Shown: one piece after another, positions 24,196-33,502 of the stretch
How positions within the stretch are numbered: position 1 is the first letter of the stretch
Layout of the letters: every line of letters begins with the position of its first letter
Assembly (NCBI RefSeq): GCF_008329705.1
Contig: NZ_VTSX01000004.1
Location: forward strand, 1-64,000
Source: Chryseobacterium sp. SN22
Lineage (GTDB): Bacteria; Bacteroidota; Bacteroidia; Flavobacteriales; Weeksellaceae
Reading direction: 5' to 3'
Length of the DNA: 64,000 nt
Program-made: the position numbers and the translations under genes
The notes under the pieces: generated by a model
What the model was told of the DNA's origin: nothing
Database searches by the model: none
The model's input: the letters and a program-made list of their open reading frames with translations, nothing else

Positions 24196-25164
24196 ATGAA
24201 AAATAAATACAGAATATTAAAAATTGCCGTTACAGTGATCATTCTTGGGTTCCTGCTGAGTTTCTCGTTGAAGAAATTCGGGGGCCAGAAGATTACGGAC
24301 AATCAGATTTCTGTAAAAATGAATGAAAGGACACCGGTGTATTTCATTGACGAAAAAGACATCCGTGAAATTGTAAAAAAGGAAAACCCTTCCGGAAAAG
24401 TGGGCGATCTGGATATTCCGGTACTGGAAAAGAAAATCAGTAATCTTCCGGCGGTAGACAGTGCCAATGTCTATTTGAATCTGAACGGTAAGCTGAACCT
24501 CGACATTAAACAGAGGGTTCCGGTATTCAGACTCAATAAAGAAGGTAGAGACTTTTACGTGGATGAAAAGGGAATAGAATTCCCGATCTCGAAAACCTAT
24601 TCACATCCGTGCATGCTGGTGACCGGAAATGTAAAGCAGGATGAATATGAAAAGCTGGCGGAGCTGGTAGAAAAAATCGACAAGGATGATTTCAGCAAAA
24701 AATATTTCATCGGGATCTCCAAAGACCGCAACGGAAATTATAACCTCCTGACCAGTGAAGGCCATTACAAAGTAGAAATCGGAGATCTGCATCATATTGA
24801 TTTTAAAGTAAGGGGATTTAAAACTTTTGTGGAAAAATATCTCGTATATCAGGATCCTGAAAAGTACAGCATGGTCTCCGTGAAATACCAGAACCAGATT
24901 GTTACCACTTTAAACCCTTATTTTAAAGAAAACGACAGCATCCTGCAGGCCGGTAACAAAGAACTGGCAAAAGCACCGGTGCAGGCTGTAAGAAAAACGG
25001 AAGCCCAACCTAAATTAACAGAGAATAAAACAGGTTCCAATTCGGCAAAGCCAAAAGAAAGTATAAAAAAGAAAACAATAGCCAAGCCCAAAGAAACTAA
25101 AAAAGCAGAAAAAAAGCCCGCGGCGGCAAAGCCGAAGAAAAAGGCAACCGTTAAAATAGAATAA
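24196..25164 (+). CDS. ftsQ: Cell division protein FtsQ
   Basis: A 322-aa bitopic protein: short basic N-terminus (MKNKYRILK), one membrane helix (~10-25, IAVTVIILGFLLSFS), a POTRA-like domain (VYFIDEKDIREIVKKEN ... VDSANVYLNLNGKLNLDIK) and a periplasmic FtsQ domain. The C-terminal ~75 residues are a Lys/Ala/Pro-rich tail (AKPKETKKAEKKPAAAKPKK), not found in E. coli FtsQ. A GTG at 24145 would add 17 basic residues; ATG 24196 is preferred because it gives the compact N-terminus. Position between murC and ftsA fits. Confidence 0.9.
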   Translation: MKNKYRILKIAVTVIILGFLLSFSLKKFGGQKITDNQISVKMNERTPVYFIDEKDIREIVKKENPSGKVGDLDIPVLEKKISNLPAVDSANVYLNLNGKLNLDIKQRVPVFRLNKEGRDFYVDEKGIEFPISKTYSHPCMLVTGNVKQDEYEKLAELVEKIDKDDFSKKYFIGISKDRNGNYNLLTSEGHYKVEIGDLHHIDFKVRGFKTFVEKYLVYQDPEKYSMVSVKYQNQIVTTLNPYFKENDSILQAGNKELAKAPVQAVRKTEAQPKLTENKTGSNSAKPKESIKKKTIAKPKETKKAEKKPAAAKPKKKATVKIE

Positions 25165-25183
25165 AAAATCAAATCGATATAAA

Positions 25184-26575
25184 ATGGAAAATCAAGAGTA
25201 TTCAGTAGGTCTGGATATCGGGACAACGAAAATTGTCGCGATTGTCGGAAGGAGGAATGCACACGGGAAAATAGAAGTTCTCGGTGTAGGAAAGGCGAAA
25301 AGTCTTGGGGTTCACAAAGGGATTGTGAATAATATTTCGCAGACCATTAATTCAATTAAGGCTGCAGTGTCAGAGGCACAGTCCAGTGCAGGCGTTCCGA
25401 TTCGTAAAGTAACGGTAGGAATTGCAGGAAAACACATCCGTTCCCTGCAGCACTCGGATTATATTATGCGTGAGCACCCCGATAAGTTTATTACAGATGA
25501 CGACATTGAAGCATTGAAAGACCAGGTCAAGAAGCTGGTCATGCTTCCCGGTGAAGAAATTATCCATGTTCTTCCCCAGGAATATAAAGTGGATTCCGAA
25601 GGCGAAATCCAGGAGCCTGTCGGGATGCACGGCAAACGTCTGGAAGCCAACTTCCATGTAGTGGTCGGGCAGATGGGAAGCATCCGCAATATTGCAAGAT
25701 GCGTCCGCGAAGCAGGGCTGGAAATGGAAGCGCTTACCCTTGAGCCGCTGGCATCTTCAGAAGCGGTTCTTACCAAAGAAGAAAAAGAGGCCGGTGTGGC
25801 CATTGTAGATATTGGTGGCGGAACCACGGATATTGCGATCTTTAAAGACAATATCATCCGTCATACCTGTGTAATCCCTTATGGCGGCGGCATCATTACG
25901 GAAGATATCAAAGAAGGATGCTCCATCATTGAAAAGCATGCCGAACAGCTGAAAGTAAAATTCGGTTCTGCAGTTCCTGAACTGGAAAAAGACAGTACCT
26001 ATGTTACCATTCCGGGGCTTCACGGAAGGCCGGATAAAGAAATTTCCCTAAAGACCCTCGCACAGATCATTAATGCGCGGGTAGAGGAAATCCTTGAAAT
26101 GGTGAACACCGAATTAAAAGCGTATGGTGCTTTTGAACAGAAGAAAAAACTGATTGCAGGCATTGTGCTGACAGGAGGCGGATCCAACCTGAAACACCTT
26201 CGTCAGCTCGCCAATTATACCACCGGTTTCGACAGCCGTATAGGTTTTGCCAATGAGTATGTAGCGAATGATAAAAATCAGTATCTTAAAGGCCCGGAAT
26301 TTGCTACTTCGATCGGGTTATTGATGGAAAGCTTAAAGATCCGCGACAAAAAGCAGAATGCTGAAGCGCAACTGCCTGTGGAAGAACAAGTTCAGCCACA
26401 GCCGAAAGCGGAAGCTTCAGCAGAACCGGAAGAAGCCGTACCGCAGGTACAGCAGCCGGAACCAGTTCAGCCACTTGAAATAGTGAACGGGCAACAGCAG
26501 AAAAGGGCAGCAAAACTCACTTTCGGGCAGTCGCTGATGGAAAAAGTGAAAAAATTTTTTGAAGAAGTAGAGTAA
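25184..26575 (+). CDS. ftsA: Cell division protein FtsA
   Basis: A 463-aa actin-like ATPase that anchors FtsZ to the membrane. Motifs: phosphate-1 VGLDIGTTKIVAIVG, the FtsA-specific 1C domain (GHKGIVNNI-like region AKSLGVHKGIV), phosphate-2 VAIVDIGGGTTDIAIF and adenosine LTGGGSNLKHL. The C-terminus ends in a Gln/Pro/Glu-rich linker and an amphipathic helix (FGQSLMEKVKKFFEEVE) suited to membrane binding. It starts 19 nt after ftsQ. Confidence 0.97.
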   Translation: MENQEYSVGLDIGTTKIVAIVGRRNAHGKIEVLGVGKAKSLGVHKGIVNNISQTINSIKAAVSEAQSSAGVPIRKVTVGIAGKHIRSLQHSDYIMREHPDKFITDDDIEALKDQVKKLVMLPGEEIIHVLPQEYKVDSEGEIQEPVGMHGKRLEANFHVVVGQMGSIRNIARCVREAGLEMEALTLEPLASSEAVLTKEEKEAGVAIVDIGGGTTDIAIFKDNIIRHTCVIPYGGGIITEDIKEGCSIIEKHAEQLKVKFGSAVPELEKDSTYVTIPGLHGRPDKEISLKTLAQIINARVEEILEMVNTELKAYGAFEQKKKLIAGIVLTGGGSNLKHLRQLANYTTGFDSRIGFANEYVANDKNQYLKGPEFATSIGLLMESLKIRDKKQNAEAQLPVEEQVQPQPKAEASAEPEEAVPQVQQPEPVQPLEIVNGQQQKRAAKLTFGQSLMEKVKKFFEEVE

Positions 26576-26654
26576 ATTATAAATGAGAAGTGATAAGATG
26601 TGAATGATGCCTCAATTATCATGAATCGATTATTAATTATTAAAAAGAAAAGTT

Positions 26655-28553
26655 ATGGAAAATATAGGTACACAGGGATTTTCGTTTGATTTGCCAAAGG
26701 GAAATTCGTCGATCATCAAGGTTATCGGTGTAGGAGGCGGCGGAAACAATGCACTCAAGCACATGTACGAAAAGGGGATTCACGGGGTAGATTTCGTAAT
26801 ATGCAATACGGATGCTCAGACTTTAGATAATAATCCCGTGGCCAACAAAGTACAGTTGGGAACCACTATTACAGAAGGCCTCGGCGCCGGAGCAGATCCT
26901 GAAGTAGGGGAAAAATCGGCCATCGAAAGCATCGAAGACATCAAAGCAGCCATGGGTCAGAATACCAAAATGGTGTTCATTACAGCCGGAATGGGTGGCG
27001 GTACCGGAACCGGTGCAGCTCCCGTTATTGCCAAAGTGGCAAAAGACATGGGCATTCTGACCGTAGGAATTGTTACTGTTCCTTTCAGCTTTGAAGGCAA
27101 AAGAAGGCTGGAGCAGGCAGAAAACGGCCTTGATAAATTAAGAAATAATGTTGACTCACTGATTGTCATCAACAACGATAAATTAAGACAGCAATTCGGA
27201 AACCTTGGCTTTAAACAGGGGTTCTCAAAAGCTGATGAGGTTTTAACCAATGCTGCAAAAGGGATGGCAGAAGTTATTACCGGTTATTTTGATGTAAACA
27301 TCGACTTTAGAGATGCCAAATCGGTACTGCAGAATTCCGGAACGGCATTGATGTCTACCGGAATCGCTTCGGGAGAAAACAAAGCCGAAGAAGCCGTAAG
27401 AAAAGCGCTGGATTCTCCTTTGCTGAATGATAACAAGATTACCGGTGCCAAAAATGTACTTCTGCTCATCAGAAGCGGTGCGGAAGAAGTTACCATGGAC
27501 GAAATCGGGGTAATTATGGATCATATTCAGAAAGAAGCAGGACACACGGCCGATATTATTTTCGGGGTGGGCGCTGATGAAGAGCTGGGAGATTCCGTAA
27601 GTGTTCTTGTGATTGCCACAGGTTTTTCAAATGACAACAAGAAATTTGCAGGACCAACCGAAAAAATCAAGATCAGCCTGAATGACAGCCTGGAAACCCC
27701 GAAAGAATCCCCGTTTAAAACAAGGGATGAAAGGGCATCTTCTTCTGATCACAGCTATGATTTCGGCGGGAAAAACCTTTTCAGACTGGATGACGAGGAC
27801 AACGATATGCCACAGTTCGGAAACACAGCGACTGAAAAAAAAATGACTATTGGCAGCGAAGAGACTAGAACCGAAATAAAATTCTTTGATAAAGAGGGAG
27901 ATACGGATGCTTCTGCCCGCCAGTGGAAAGATGAAGAAGAACAGGAATCTTTCAGCCTGTTTTCAGAAGATGAAGAAACAGAAGATGCAAATGATCTGGA
28001 GATCGAATCTTTTACCTTTGACTTCGATAGCAAGAAAGATGAGCCACAGCAGAGCAATTCCTTCAGCAACTCTTATGCTGAAGAAAAGCCCGTAGAATTC
28101 AGCTTTTTCGTAAACGAGCCGAAGAATGAGCCGAAATCCGATTATGGTCAGCCAAAAGCAGAATTTAATGCATCAAGTGATGTAAACCAGCTGACGGAGG
28201 AACCGCTTCAGAAAGTGGAACATTTCTTCCAGCATCTGAAAGAAGAACCGGTGGCTGAAAACAAAACGGAAACACCTGCTCCGAAGCCTGCTGAAGAGGA
28301 ATTTACCTTCGTTAACAAAACCGTTGATCAGGAAAGAATAATGGAAAGGAGAAACAAATTGAAAGAGTTCAATTCCCGCTACCAAAGCTTTGACAGCTCC
28401 AGCGAATTTGAATCTGTTCCGGCTTTCAAGAGAAAAAATATCTCAATTGAAGGAAGCAATGCTTCAGATCAGAACATCAACACCTATCTGTCTGACAACA
28501 ACGGAAATATGCAGATCAGAGAAAACCGCTTTTTAAATAAAGACGTAGATTAA
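26655..28553 (+). CDS. ftsZ: Cell division GTPase FtsZ with long C-terminal extension
   Basis: A 632-aa tubulin-like GTPase. The GTPase domain occupies ~1-325: [12 protein letters not shown], the tubulin signature [10 protein letters not shown] (~114-122), and NNDKLRQQF. It then has ~260 residues of acidic, low-complexity linker, followed by V588-PAFKRK594, which matches the conserved FtsZ C-terminal peptide that binds FtsA and others. A further ~38 residues (ending [11 protein letters not shown]) follow this peptide. FtsZ in E. coli is about 380 aa, so both the linker and the extra tail are lineage features of flavobacteria. It is the last division gene in the cluster. Confidence 0.97.
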   Translation: MENIGTQGFSFDLPKGNSSIIKVIGVGGGGNNALKHMYEKGIHGVDFVICNTDAQTLDNNPVANKVQLGTTITEGLGAGADPEVGEKSAIESIEDIKAAMGQNTKMVFITAGMGGGTGTGAAPVIAKVAKDMGILTVGIVTVPFSFEGKRRLEQAENGLDKLRNNVDSLIVINNDKLRQQFGNLGFKQGFSKADEVLTNAAKGMAEVITGYFDVNIDFRDAKSVLQNSGTALMSTGIASGENKAEEAVRKALDSPLLNDNKITGAKNVLLLIRSGAEEVTMDEIGVIMDHIQKEAGHTADIIFGVGADEELGDSVSVLVIATGFSNDNKKFAGPTEKIKISLNDSLETPKESPFKTRDERASSSDHSYDFGGKNLFRLDDEDNDMPQFGNTATEKKMTIGSEETRTEIKFFDKEGDTDASARQWKDEEEQESFSLFSEDEETEDANDLEIESFTFDFDSKKDEPQQSNSFSNSYAEEKPVEFSFFVNEPKNEPKSDYGQPKAEFNASSDVNQLTEEPLQKVEHFFQHLKEEPVAENKTETPAPKPAEEEFTFVNKTVDQERIMERRNKLKEFNSRYQSFDSSSEFESVPAFKRKNISIEGSNASDQNINTYLSDNNGNMQIRENRFLNKDVD

Positions 28554-28643
28554 TGCGATTAGCTTTTTGCTTTTAGCAGATGGCTGTCACCGTTATAAAT
28601 AAAAGCTAAGAGCCAATGGCCATTAGCCTAAGCATAAATTATC

Positions 28644-29090
28644 ATGAGTTTAGAAAATACCATAAACGAAGCTATAAAAACAGCCATGAGAGCCAAGGAC
28701 AAAGTGGCTTTGGATTCTCTCCGTGCTGTAAAGTCCCAGATACAGCTGCTGAAAACGGAAACTTTAGGCGCAGAAGTTTCGGCAGAGCAGGAAATCGCCA
28801 TTTTACAGAGAATGGTAAAACAGCGCAAGGATTCTTATGAGCAATTTTCCGCACAGGGAAGAAACGATCTTGCTGAAGTGGAGGAAGCCCAGATGAAAGT
28901 CATCGAGCAGTTCCTGCCAAAACAGCTTTCTGCAGAAGAGCTGGAAACGGAAATGAGAAACATTATCGCTGAAACCGGCGCTGAGTCCATGAAGGATTTA
29001 GGAAAGGTCATGGGAATCGCATCAAAATCTTTAGCCGGAAAATCGGATGGAAAAAGTATTTCCGAGATGGCGAAGAAACTGCTTTCCTAA
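28644..29090 (+). CDS. GatB/YqeY domain-containing protein
   Basis: A 148-aa helical protein of the GatB/YqeY family: N-terminal LENTINEAIKTAMRAKDKVA, central QRMVKQRKDSYEQF and VIEQFLPKQLSAEELE, C-terminal SMKDLGKVMGIASK. These proteins carry the tRNA-binding tail domain of the GatB amidotransferase subunit as a free unit; function is not settled. It lies 90 nt after ftsZ, a common neighbourhood in Bacteroidota, and is followed by a terminator. Confidence 0.93.
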   Translation: MSLENTINEAIKTAMRAKDKVALDSLRAVKSQIQLLKTETLGAEVSAEQEIAILQRMVKQRKDSYEQFSAQGRNDLAEVEEAQMKVIEQFLPKQLSAEELETEMRNIIAETGAESMKDLGKVMGIASKSLAGKSDGKSISEMAKKLLS

Positions 29091-29189
29091 TATGATTGAT
29101 AAATGATGACCGATTAGGAACTAACTTATCATTTCAATCATATTTATTTATTGTTGGATATTCAACCTTTGCATATCGATTTGATTAAA

Positions 29190-29225
29190 GAAGCCCGGGA
29201 TTTCAACTTCCGGGCTTCATTTTGT
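29190..29225 (+). terminator. Terminator ending the dcw/YqeY transcript
   Basis: Arms GAAGCCCGG (29190-29198) and CCGGGCTTC (29210-29218), then ATTTTG. A GC-rich hairpin about 100 nt after the YqeY-domain gene. Confidence 0.75.
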
Positions 29226-29450
29226 GTTTAGGTTTTATTAGATCATTCTGTTATTATCCAGAATTTCTCTTTAAAATAAAACCCAGGGAAATGGTAAACA
29301 TTTTTTCATGGCCCATTGTTTTCAGAATCATTTCAAATTTACTAATATTTTGATATTATTAACAAATTTTATTTATAAAATATTAATTATCATTATATGA
29401 TTAATATTTAATGTATTTTATTTAACAAAAACATTGATAGTTATTATATA
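29226..29450. other. AT-rich intergenic region, no gene seen
   Basis: Very AT-rich, with no ORF, RNA gene or clear dyad found on either strand. It leads into the promoter at 29451. Confidence 0.5.
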
Positions 29451-29481
29451 TTGATGAAAAGCGGGGAATTCCTTAAATTTG
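29451..29481 (+). promoter_or_regulatory. Bacteroidota-type promoter of the bacilliredoxin gene
   Basis: TTG at 29451-29453 and TAAATTTG at 29474-29481 with 20 nt between them, matching TTG-N(17-23)-TAnnTTTG. The ATG at 29503 follows 21 nt later. Confidence 0.75.
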
Positions 29482-29502
29482 TACTTTACAAAAAATAAAA
29501 AT

Positions 29503-29913
29503 ATGTATCCACAAGATTTAGTAATGCCTATGAAGGCTGAACTTACAGATAAAGGCTTTGAGGATTTGACCACACCGGTTCAAGTAGAAGAAGCATTAAA
29601 ACAATCAGGAACTACCCTTTTGGTGATCAATTCCGTATGCGGATGCGCGGCAGGAGCGGCAAGACCGGGCGTTGTTTATTCCTTGACAGGAGATAAGAAG
29701 CCTGACCATCTGACTACTGTTTTTGCAGGTTTTGATACCGAAGCGGTAGTGGAAGCAAGAAAGCATTTAGCACCGTTCCCTCCAAGCTCTCCTTGTGTAG
29801 CGCTTTTCAAAGACGGAGAATTGGTTCATATGCTGGAAAGACATCATATCGAAGGAAATCCTGCAGGAGCAATCGCTGCTAACCTTCAGGCTGCTTATGA
29901 CGAGTACTGCTAA
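29503..29913 (+). CDS. BrxA/BrxB family bacilliredoxin
   Basis: A 136-aa thioredoxin-like protein of the YphP/YqiW family. The start MYPQDLVMPMKAEL is conserved, and the C-G-C redox motif is seen in INSVCGCAAGAARP; ARKHLAPFPPSSP and FKDGELVHMLERHHIEG are family signatures. These proteins reduce mixed disulphides between proteins and bacillithiol. This suggests the organism makes bacillithiol or a related thiol, as some Bacteroidota are thought to do. The start at 29503 is preferred to 29479, which would lie within a few bases of the -7 promoter element. Single-gene transcript with its own promoter and terminator. Confidence 0.93.
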   Translation: MYPQDLVMPMKAELTDKGFEDLTTPVQVEEALKQSGTTLLVINSVCGCAAGAARPGVVYSLTGDKKPDHLTTVFAGFDTEAVVEARKHLAPFPPSSPCVALFKDGELVHMLERHHIEGNPAGAIAANLQAAYDEYC

Positions 29914-29934
29914 GAACAAAACTTTAAATACCGG

Positions 29935-29964
29935 AACCGCTGCCCATTGGCAGCGGTTTTTTTT
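29935..29964 (+). terminator. Terminator after bacilliredoxin gene
   Basis: Perfect arms AACCGCTGCC (29935-29944) and GGCAGCGGTT (29949-29958) with a run of T. Confidence 0.93.
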
Positions 29965-30118
29965 CCGGCATCAGCATGAACTTATTTTCTCACTAATAAG
30001 TATCCGTCTTTCACAAATTCTTCGTGGCGGTGCCGGATCCTGATCAGAACACCTAATAAAATGCTGTAAAATTTACATTTTTACCTAAGAAAAAATTCCA
30101 AGAAAATTCAATTATTGT

Positions 30119-30126
30119 TATATTTG
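30119..30126 (+). promoter_or_regulatory. -7 promoter element of the GH3 gene
   Basis: TATATTTG is an exact TAnnTTTG match, ending 5 nt before the ATG at 30132. The predicted transcript would start at or next to the ATG. No TTG at standard spacing was found. Confidence 0.5.
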
Positions 30127-30131
30127 TTGGA

Positions 30132-31646
30132 ATGGCAACGAAAGCACTTTTCAATACAGTGGTCAACTGGTTTATCCGTCAGCGGATCGACCAGATACAG
30201 AACTTCATGGATTATCCTATTGAGACCCAGAAAGGGATCTTATTTTCCCAGCTGTTTCATGCCGAAGATACGGAATACGGCAAAAAATATGGTTTTAATT
30301 CCATTTCGAGTTATCAGGACTTTAAAAACAAAGTTCCGATCGTCACTTATGAGGAAATGGAGCCGTATATTGAAAAAGCAAGACAGGGACAGAAGGATAT
30401 CAGCTGGCCCGGCTATATCAAGCATTTCGCCAAATCTTCCGGTACGACGAATGCCAAAAGCAAATTTATCCCGATTTCAGCCGAAAGCCTTGAATACTGC
30501 CACATGAAAGCAGGAAAGGATATGGTTTCCATTTATGCCAACAACCATCCCGAAAATCAGCTTTTCAATTATAAAAACCTACGGTTGGGCGGAAGTTCAG
30601 AACTCTATGCTGACTTCAACACCAAATTCGGGGATCTGTCGGCCATCCTGATCGACAATCTTCCCTTTTGGGTAGAAGTGACCACCACACCGAGCAAAAA
30701 GGTTTCTCTGATGGGAGAATGGGAGAGCAAGCTTAAAGCTATTACTTCGGAAGTAAAAAATGAAGATGTGGGAAGTATCCTGGGGGTCCCGAGCTGGATG
30801 ATGGTGCTTCTGCAACGGGTACTGAAAGAAACCGAGTTCAGCAATATTGCGGAACTGTGGCCCAACCTGGAAGTATTCTTTCACGGCGGGATCAGTTTTA
30901 AACCCTACCGGGAACAATATAGACAGATCATCGGGAAAAACATCAATTATTATGAGATTTATAATGCTTCAGAAGGATTTTTCGGGATCCAGGACCGGTC
31001 CAACAGCGATGAAATGCTGCTGATGCTGGATTACGGGATCTTTTATGAATTTATCCCGATGGACCAGTTTCATTCCTCGGATCCTAAGGTTGTAAGCCTT
31101 GAAGATGTAGAAGCAGGGAAGAATTATGCCATGGTAATTACCACCAATGGCGGCTTATGGAGATACCTGATCGGCGATACTGTAGTATTTACCTCAACCA
31201 ATCCGTTCCGAATTAAAATTACCGGACGGACGAAGCACTACATCAATGCCTTTGGAGAAGAGCTGATGATTACCAACGTAGAATCCGCACTTACCAAAGC
31301 CTGTGAGGAAACCAACGCCGCCGTTTCCGACTTTACGGGAGCCCCTGTTTTCATGAGAGAAAATGAAAGCGGCGCCCATGAATGGATTTTCGAATTCTGC
31401 AAAAAACCGGATGACCTGGAACGTTTTACGGATATTTTCGACGATCACCTGAAGTCCATTAATTCAGATTATGAAGCAAAACGCTATAATAATATTACAC
31501 TGAAAAGGCCTATCGTACATATTGCGAAGCCTAACCTCTTCTACTGCTGGCTGGAATCCAAAGGAAAACTCGGCGGGCAGAATAAAGTTCCGAGGCTGAG
31601 CAACGACAGGGAATACATCGATCCTTTGCTGGAGCTGAACCGATAA
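30132..31646 (+). CDS. GH3 family acyl-adenylating enzyme
   Basis: A 504-aa protein of the GH3 auxin-responsive promoter family, members of the ANL adenylate-forming superfamily; plant GH3 proteins conjugate hormone carboxylates to amino acids. Visible motifs: the phosphate-binding HFAKSSGTTNAKSKFIP, the YEIYNASEGFFGIQ motif, YAMVITTNGGLWRYLIGDTV, and RTKHYINAFGEELMI. Length is normal for bacterial GH3. Bacterial members are widespread in Bacteroidota with no agreed substrate; the related CfaL/JAR1-like chemistry is amide ligation. It is flanked by terminators on both sides, so it is monocistronic. Confidence 0.93.
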   Translation: MATKALFNTVVNWFIRQRIDQIQNFMDYPIETQKGILFSQLFHAEDTEYGKKYGFNSISSYQDFKNKVPIVTYEEMEPYIEKARQGQKDISWPGYIKHFAKSSGTTNAKSKFIPISAESLEYCHMKAGKDMVSIYANNHPENQLFNYKNLRLGGSSELYADFNTKFGDLSAILIDNLPFWVEVTTTPSKKVSLMGEWESKLKAITSEVKNEDVGSILGVPSWMMVLLQRVLKETEFSNIAELWPNLEVFFHGGISFKPYREQYRQIIGKNINYYEIYNASEGFFGIQDRSNSDEMLLMLDYGIFYEFIPMDQFHSSDPKVVSLEDVEAGKNYAMVITTNGGLWRYLIGDTVVFTSTNPFRIKITGRTKHYINAFGEELMITNVESALTKACEETNAAVSDFTGAPVFMRENESGAHEWIFEFCKKPDDLERFTDIFDDHLKSINSDYEAKRYNNITLKRPIVHIAKPNLFYCWLESKGKLGGQNKVPRLSNDREYIDPLLELNR

Positions 31647-31650
31647 AAAT

Positions 31651-31680
31651 AAAAACCGCAGATTTCGCTGCGGTTTTTTA
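31651..31680. terminator. Bidirectional terminator
   Basis: Arms AAAAACCGCA (31651-31660) and TGCGGTTTTT (31669-31678). It serves the GH3 gene on plus and the lipoprotein gene at 31684 on minus. Confidence 0.92.
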
Positions 31681-31683
31681 CGT

Positions 31684-32055
31684 TTAATTTTTTAAATCTT
31701 CTTTCAGTTTCCGTGCGCCTTCTTCTACTTTTGAAGCTCCTCTGGCTGCGGCATCTTTCACATCCTGGCCTGCCTTATGAAGGTCTGCTTTCGCTTTATC
31801 TGCAGTCGCATCGATTTTATTTTTTGCATCTTCTGCAGCATTGTCGATTTTCCTTCCTGTCTCATCGATCTTTGCCTGGGCGTTTTCTTTTGTCTGATTA
31901 ACTTTGGCAGTATCTACTCCCACTTCCGTTTCTGTAGTCGTCGTAGTGGTTACTGTTCCGTCTGCGTTTTCCACCTGTTCTGTTTTAGATTTTGACTGTG
32001 TACAGGATATCACTACTGCGGCGATCATAAGTCCTGATAAAATGCTTTTTTTCAT
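31684..32055 (-). CDS. LEA-like helical lipoprotein
   Basis: A 123-aa exported protein with signal peptide MKKSILSGLMIAAVVISC and lipobox-like ISC. After a Thr-rich linker (TVTTTTTTETEV) the rest is a repetitive amphipathic helix rich in Lys, Asp and Ala (KIDNAAEDAKNKIDATADKA), with an 11-residue type of periodicity as in YtxH/LEA or apolipoprotein-like helices. No enzyme motif. A role in envelope or stress protection is plausible but unproven. It is the last gene of the leftward group ahead of the shared terminator. Confidence 0.82.
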   Translation of the reverse strand: MKKSILSGLMIAAVVISCTQSKSKTEQVENADGTVTTTTTTETEVGVDTAKVNQTKENAQAKIDETGRKIDNAAEDAKNKIDATADKAKADLHKAGQDVKDAAARGASKVEEGARKLKEDLKN

Positions 32056-32089
32056 ACGTATTGAAATTTTTAAATGTATTCGGGTGTAA

Positions 32090-32449
32090 TTATTGGGTTT
32101 TCGTTTCAGCGGCGGCTGGTGTTTCGGCGGTTTTTAACGGACTCTTGTCCTGCGCCCTCTTTTCTTCTTCCGTTTTCTTCTTATTTTCTTTTTCCAGTTC
32201 CTCTTTCAGCTTTTTTTCCTGCTCCTGGAGCTTCAGGGCTTCCTTTACAGAATCCTGATATTTCTGCGAAGACATCCTGATCTCACGGACCACATCAACG
32301 GAAGTTGCCCCATTAGAAAAAGAATCAATAGCCGTCGTATCATAATTTGCCTTCGGACTGTCTGCCGGATACAGATCTGCCGGTTCTTTCTTGGAACAGG
32401 ATAACAGCAGGGCAGAAAAAGCAAATACAGCAAAAAGTAAATATTTCAT
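32090..32449 (-). CDS. Small lipoprotein with charged coiled coil
   Basis: A 119-aa protein with signal peptide MKYLLFAVFAFSALLLSC and lipobox LLSC. The mature part has SNGATSVDVVREIRMSSQKY and then a highly charged Lys/Glu helix (QEQEKKLKEELEKENKKKTE). No known domain. It starts 5 nt after the EEP protein at 32455 ends, so the two are probably co-transcribed. Confidence 0.8.
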   Translation of the reverse strand: MKYLLFAVFAFSALLLSCSKKEPADLYPADSPKANYDTTAIDSFSNGATSVDVVREIRMSSQKYQDSVKEALKLQEQEKKLKEELEKENKKKTEEEKRAQDKSPLKTAETPAAAETKTQ

Positions 32450-32454
32450 GGGAA

Positions 32455-33429
32455 CTAATTTAACAGAAATTCTGCAATTACAGGATAGTGATCTGATAAT
32501 TGTACGGAATTATCTACTTTATAGCTTAAAGGGATAATGGATTTCGAACTGAAAATATAATCGATCCTCAAAGGTATCTTATAATCGTGAAAACTGGAGG
32601 AATTGCCGTTTCCTGCCGCTAAAAAAGCGTCCTGAAGGTCTTTCCCCAGATTATAATATTCATAGGAATTCGGGACGGAATTAAAGTCTCCTGCCAGAAT
32701 TACAGGATAGGGTGAAAGATCGACCGCTTTCCTGATCTTTCTAATCTGATCTTCATGTGCCTTGAAAGTCGGCGTCATGTGTGAGAGAAGGGTATTGATT
32801 TTACCCCCTTCTTTTCCCAGACCGTCAAATTTAAGCATGGATTTTTGCAACCGGAATGGCTCTAAATAGACATTGATAATCCGGATGATTTTCCCATTGA
32901 TGTCTACATCGGCATAAAAAGAATTCCCTCTGGATTTATCGGTAATCAGCTCTTCCTGTCTTACGATTTTATGTTTGGTCTTCAGAATAACCGAAGGGTA
33001 TTTTACCATATCCTGTTTCAGGGCACGGTTGGTGTCTTTTTCCTGCACCAGGATGATGTCGGCATCCTGATCCATAATATATTTCTTTACCTTTTCCCAA
33101 CCCGATTCCCCATATTTTACATTAAAAGTAATAACCTTAATATCCCTTACCGATTTTACATTTTCCGTCTTGGATGTAAAATTGATCCATCTTCTGATGG
33201 GGTTGTAAAAAAGAAATATTCCCAGCACGAAAGCAATGGCAAATTTCTTTCTTTTAATAATCCAGAACAGCGTAAAGATGATGTACAGAGAAATGAGATA
33301 CGGAAAGCCCAAAGATAAGAGATTAAGGGCACTTAAAAGGTTAGGCGGTACCCATGCGTTCCCTAAGGTACACAGCAGCAAAACAGCAATGGCAATATGG
33401 GCAAATAACAATATCTGACTCAGTTTCAT
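32455..33429 (-). CDS. Membrane-anchored EEP family protein (copy A)
   Basis: A 324-aa endonuclease/exonuclease/phosphatase-family protein. Residues 1-85 carry two or three hydrophobic helices; the EEP domain follows with KVITFNVKYGESGW, ADIILVQEKDTN (catalytic Glu), the central PYPVILAGDFNSVPNSYEYY (Asp/Asn), and SDHYPVIAEF (catalytic Asp-His). The catalytic set appears intact. Substrate may be nucleic acid, phosphoinositide-like lipids or other phosphodiesters; the membrane anchor suggests action at the periplasmic or cytosolic membrane face. A close paralogue lies directly upstream at 33503-34489. Confidence 0.88.
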   Translation of the reverse strand: MKLSQILLFAHIAIAVLLLCTLGNAWVPPNLLSALNLLSLGFPYLISLYIIFTLFWIIKRKKFAIAFVLGIFLFYNPIRRWINFTSKTENVKSVRDIKVITFNVKYGESGWEKVKKYIMDQDADIILVQEKDTNRALKQDMVKYPSVILKTKHKIVRQEELITDKSRGNSFYADVDINGKIIRIINVYLEPFRLQKSMLKFDGLGKEGGKINTLLSHMTPTFKAHEDQIRKIRKAVDLSPYPVILAGDFNSVPNSYEYYNLGKDLQDAFLAAGNGNSSSFHDYKIPLRIDYIFSSKSIIPLSYKVDNSVQLSDHYPVIAEFLLN

Positions 33430-33502
33430 GAAAACAGTATAAGGTACCGTAGCAATTTCAGCAAAAATCTTACCATGGCCAAAACTTTAACGGTTTTTAT
33501 GA

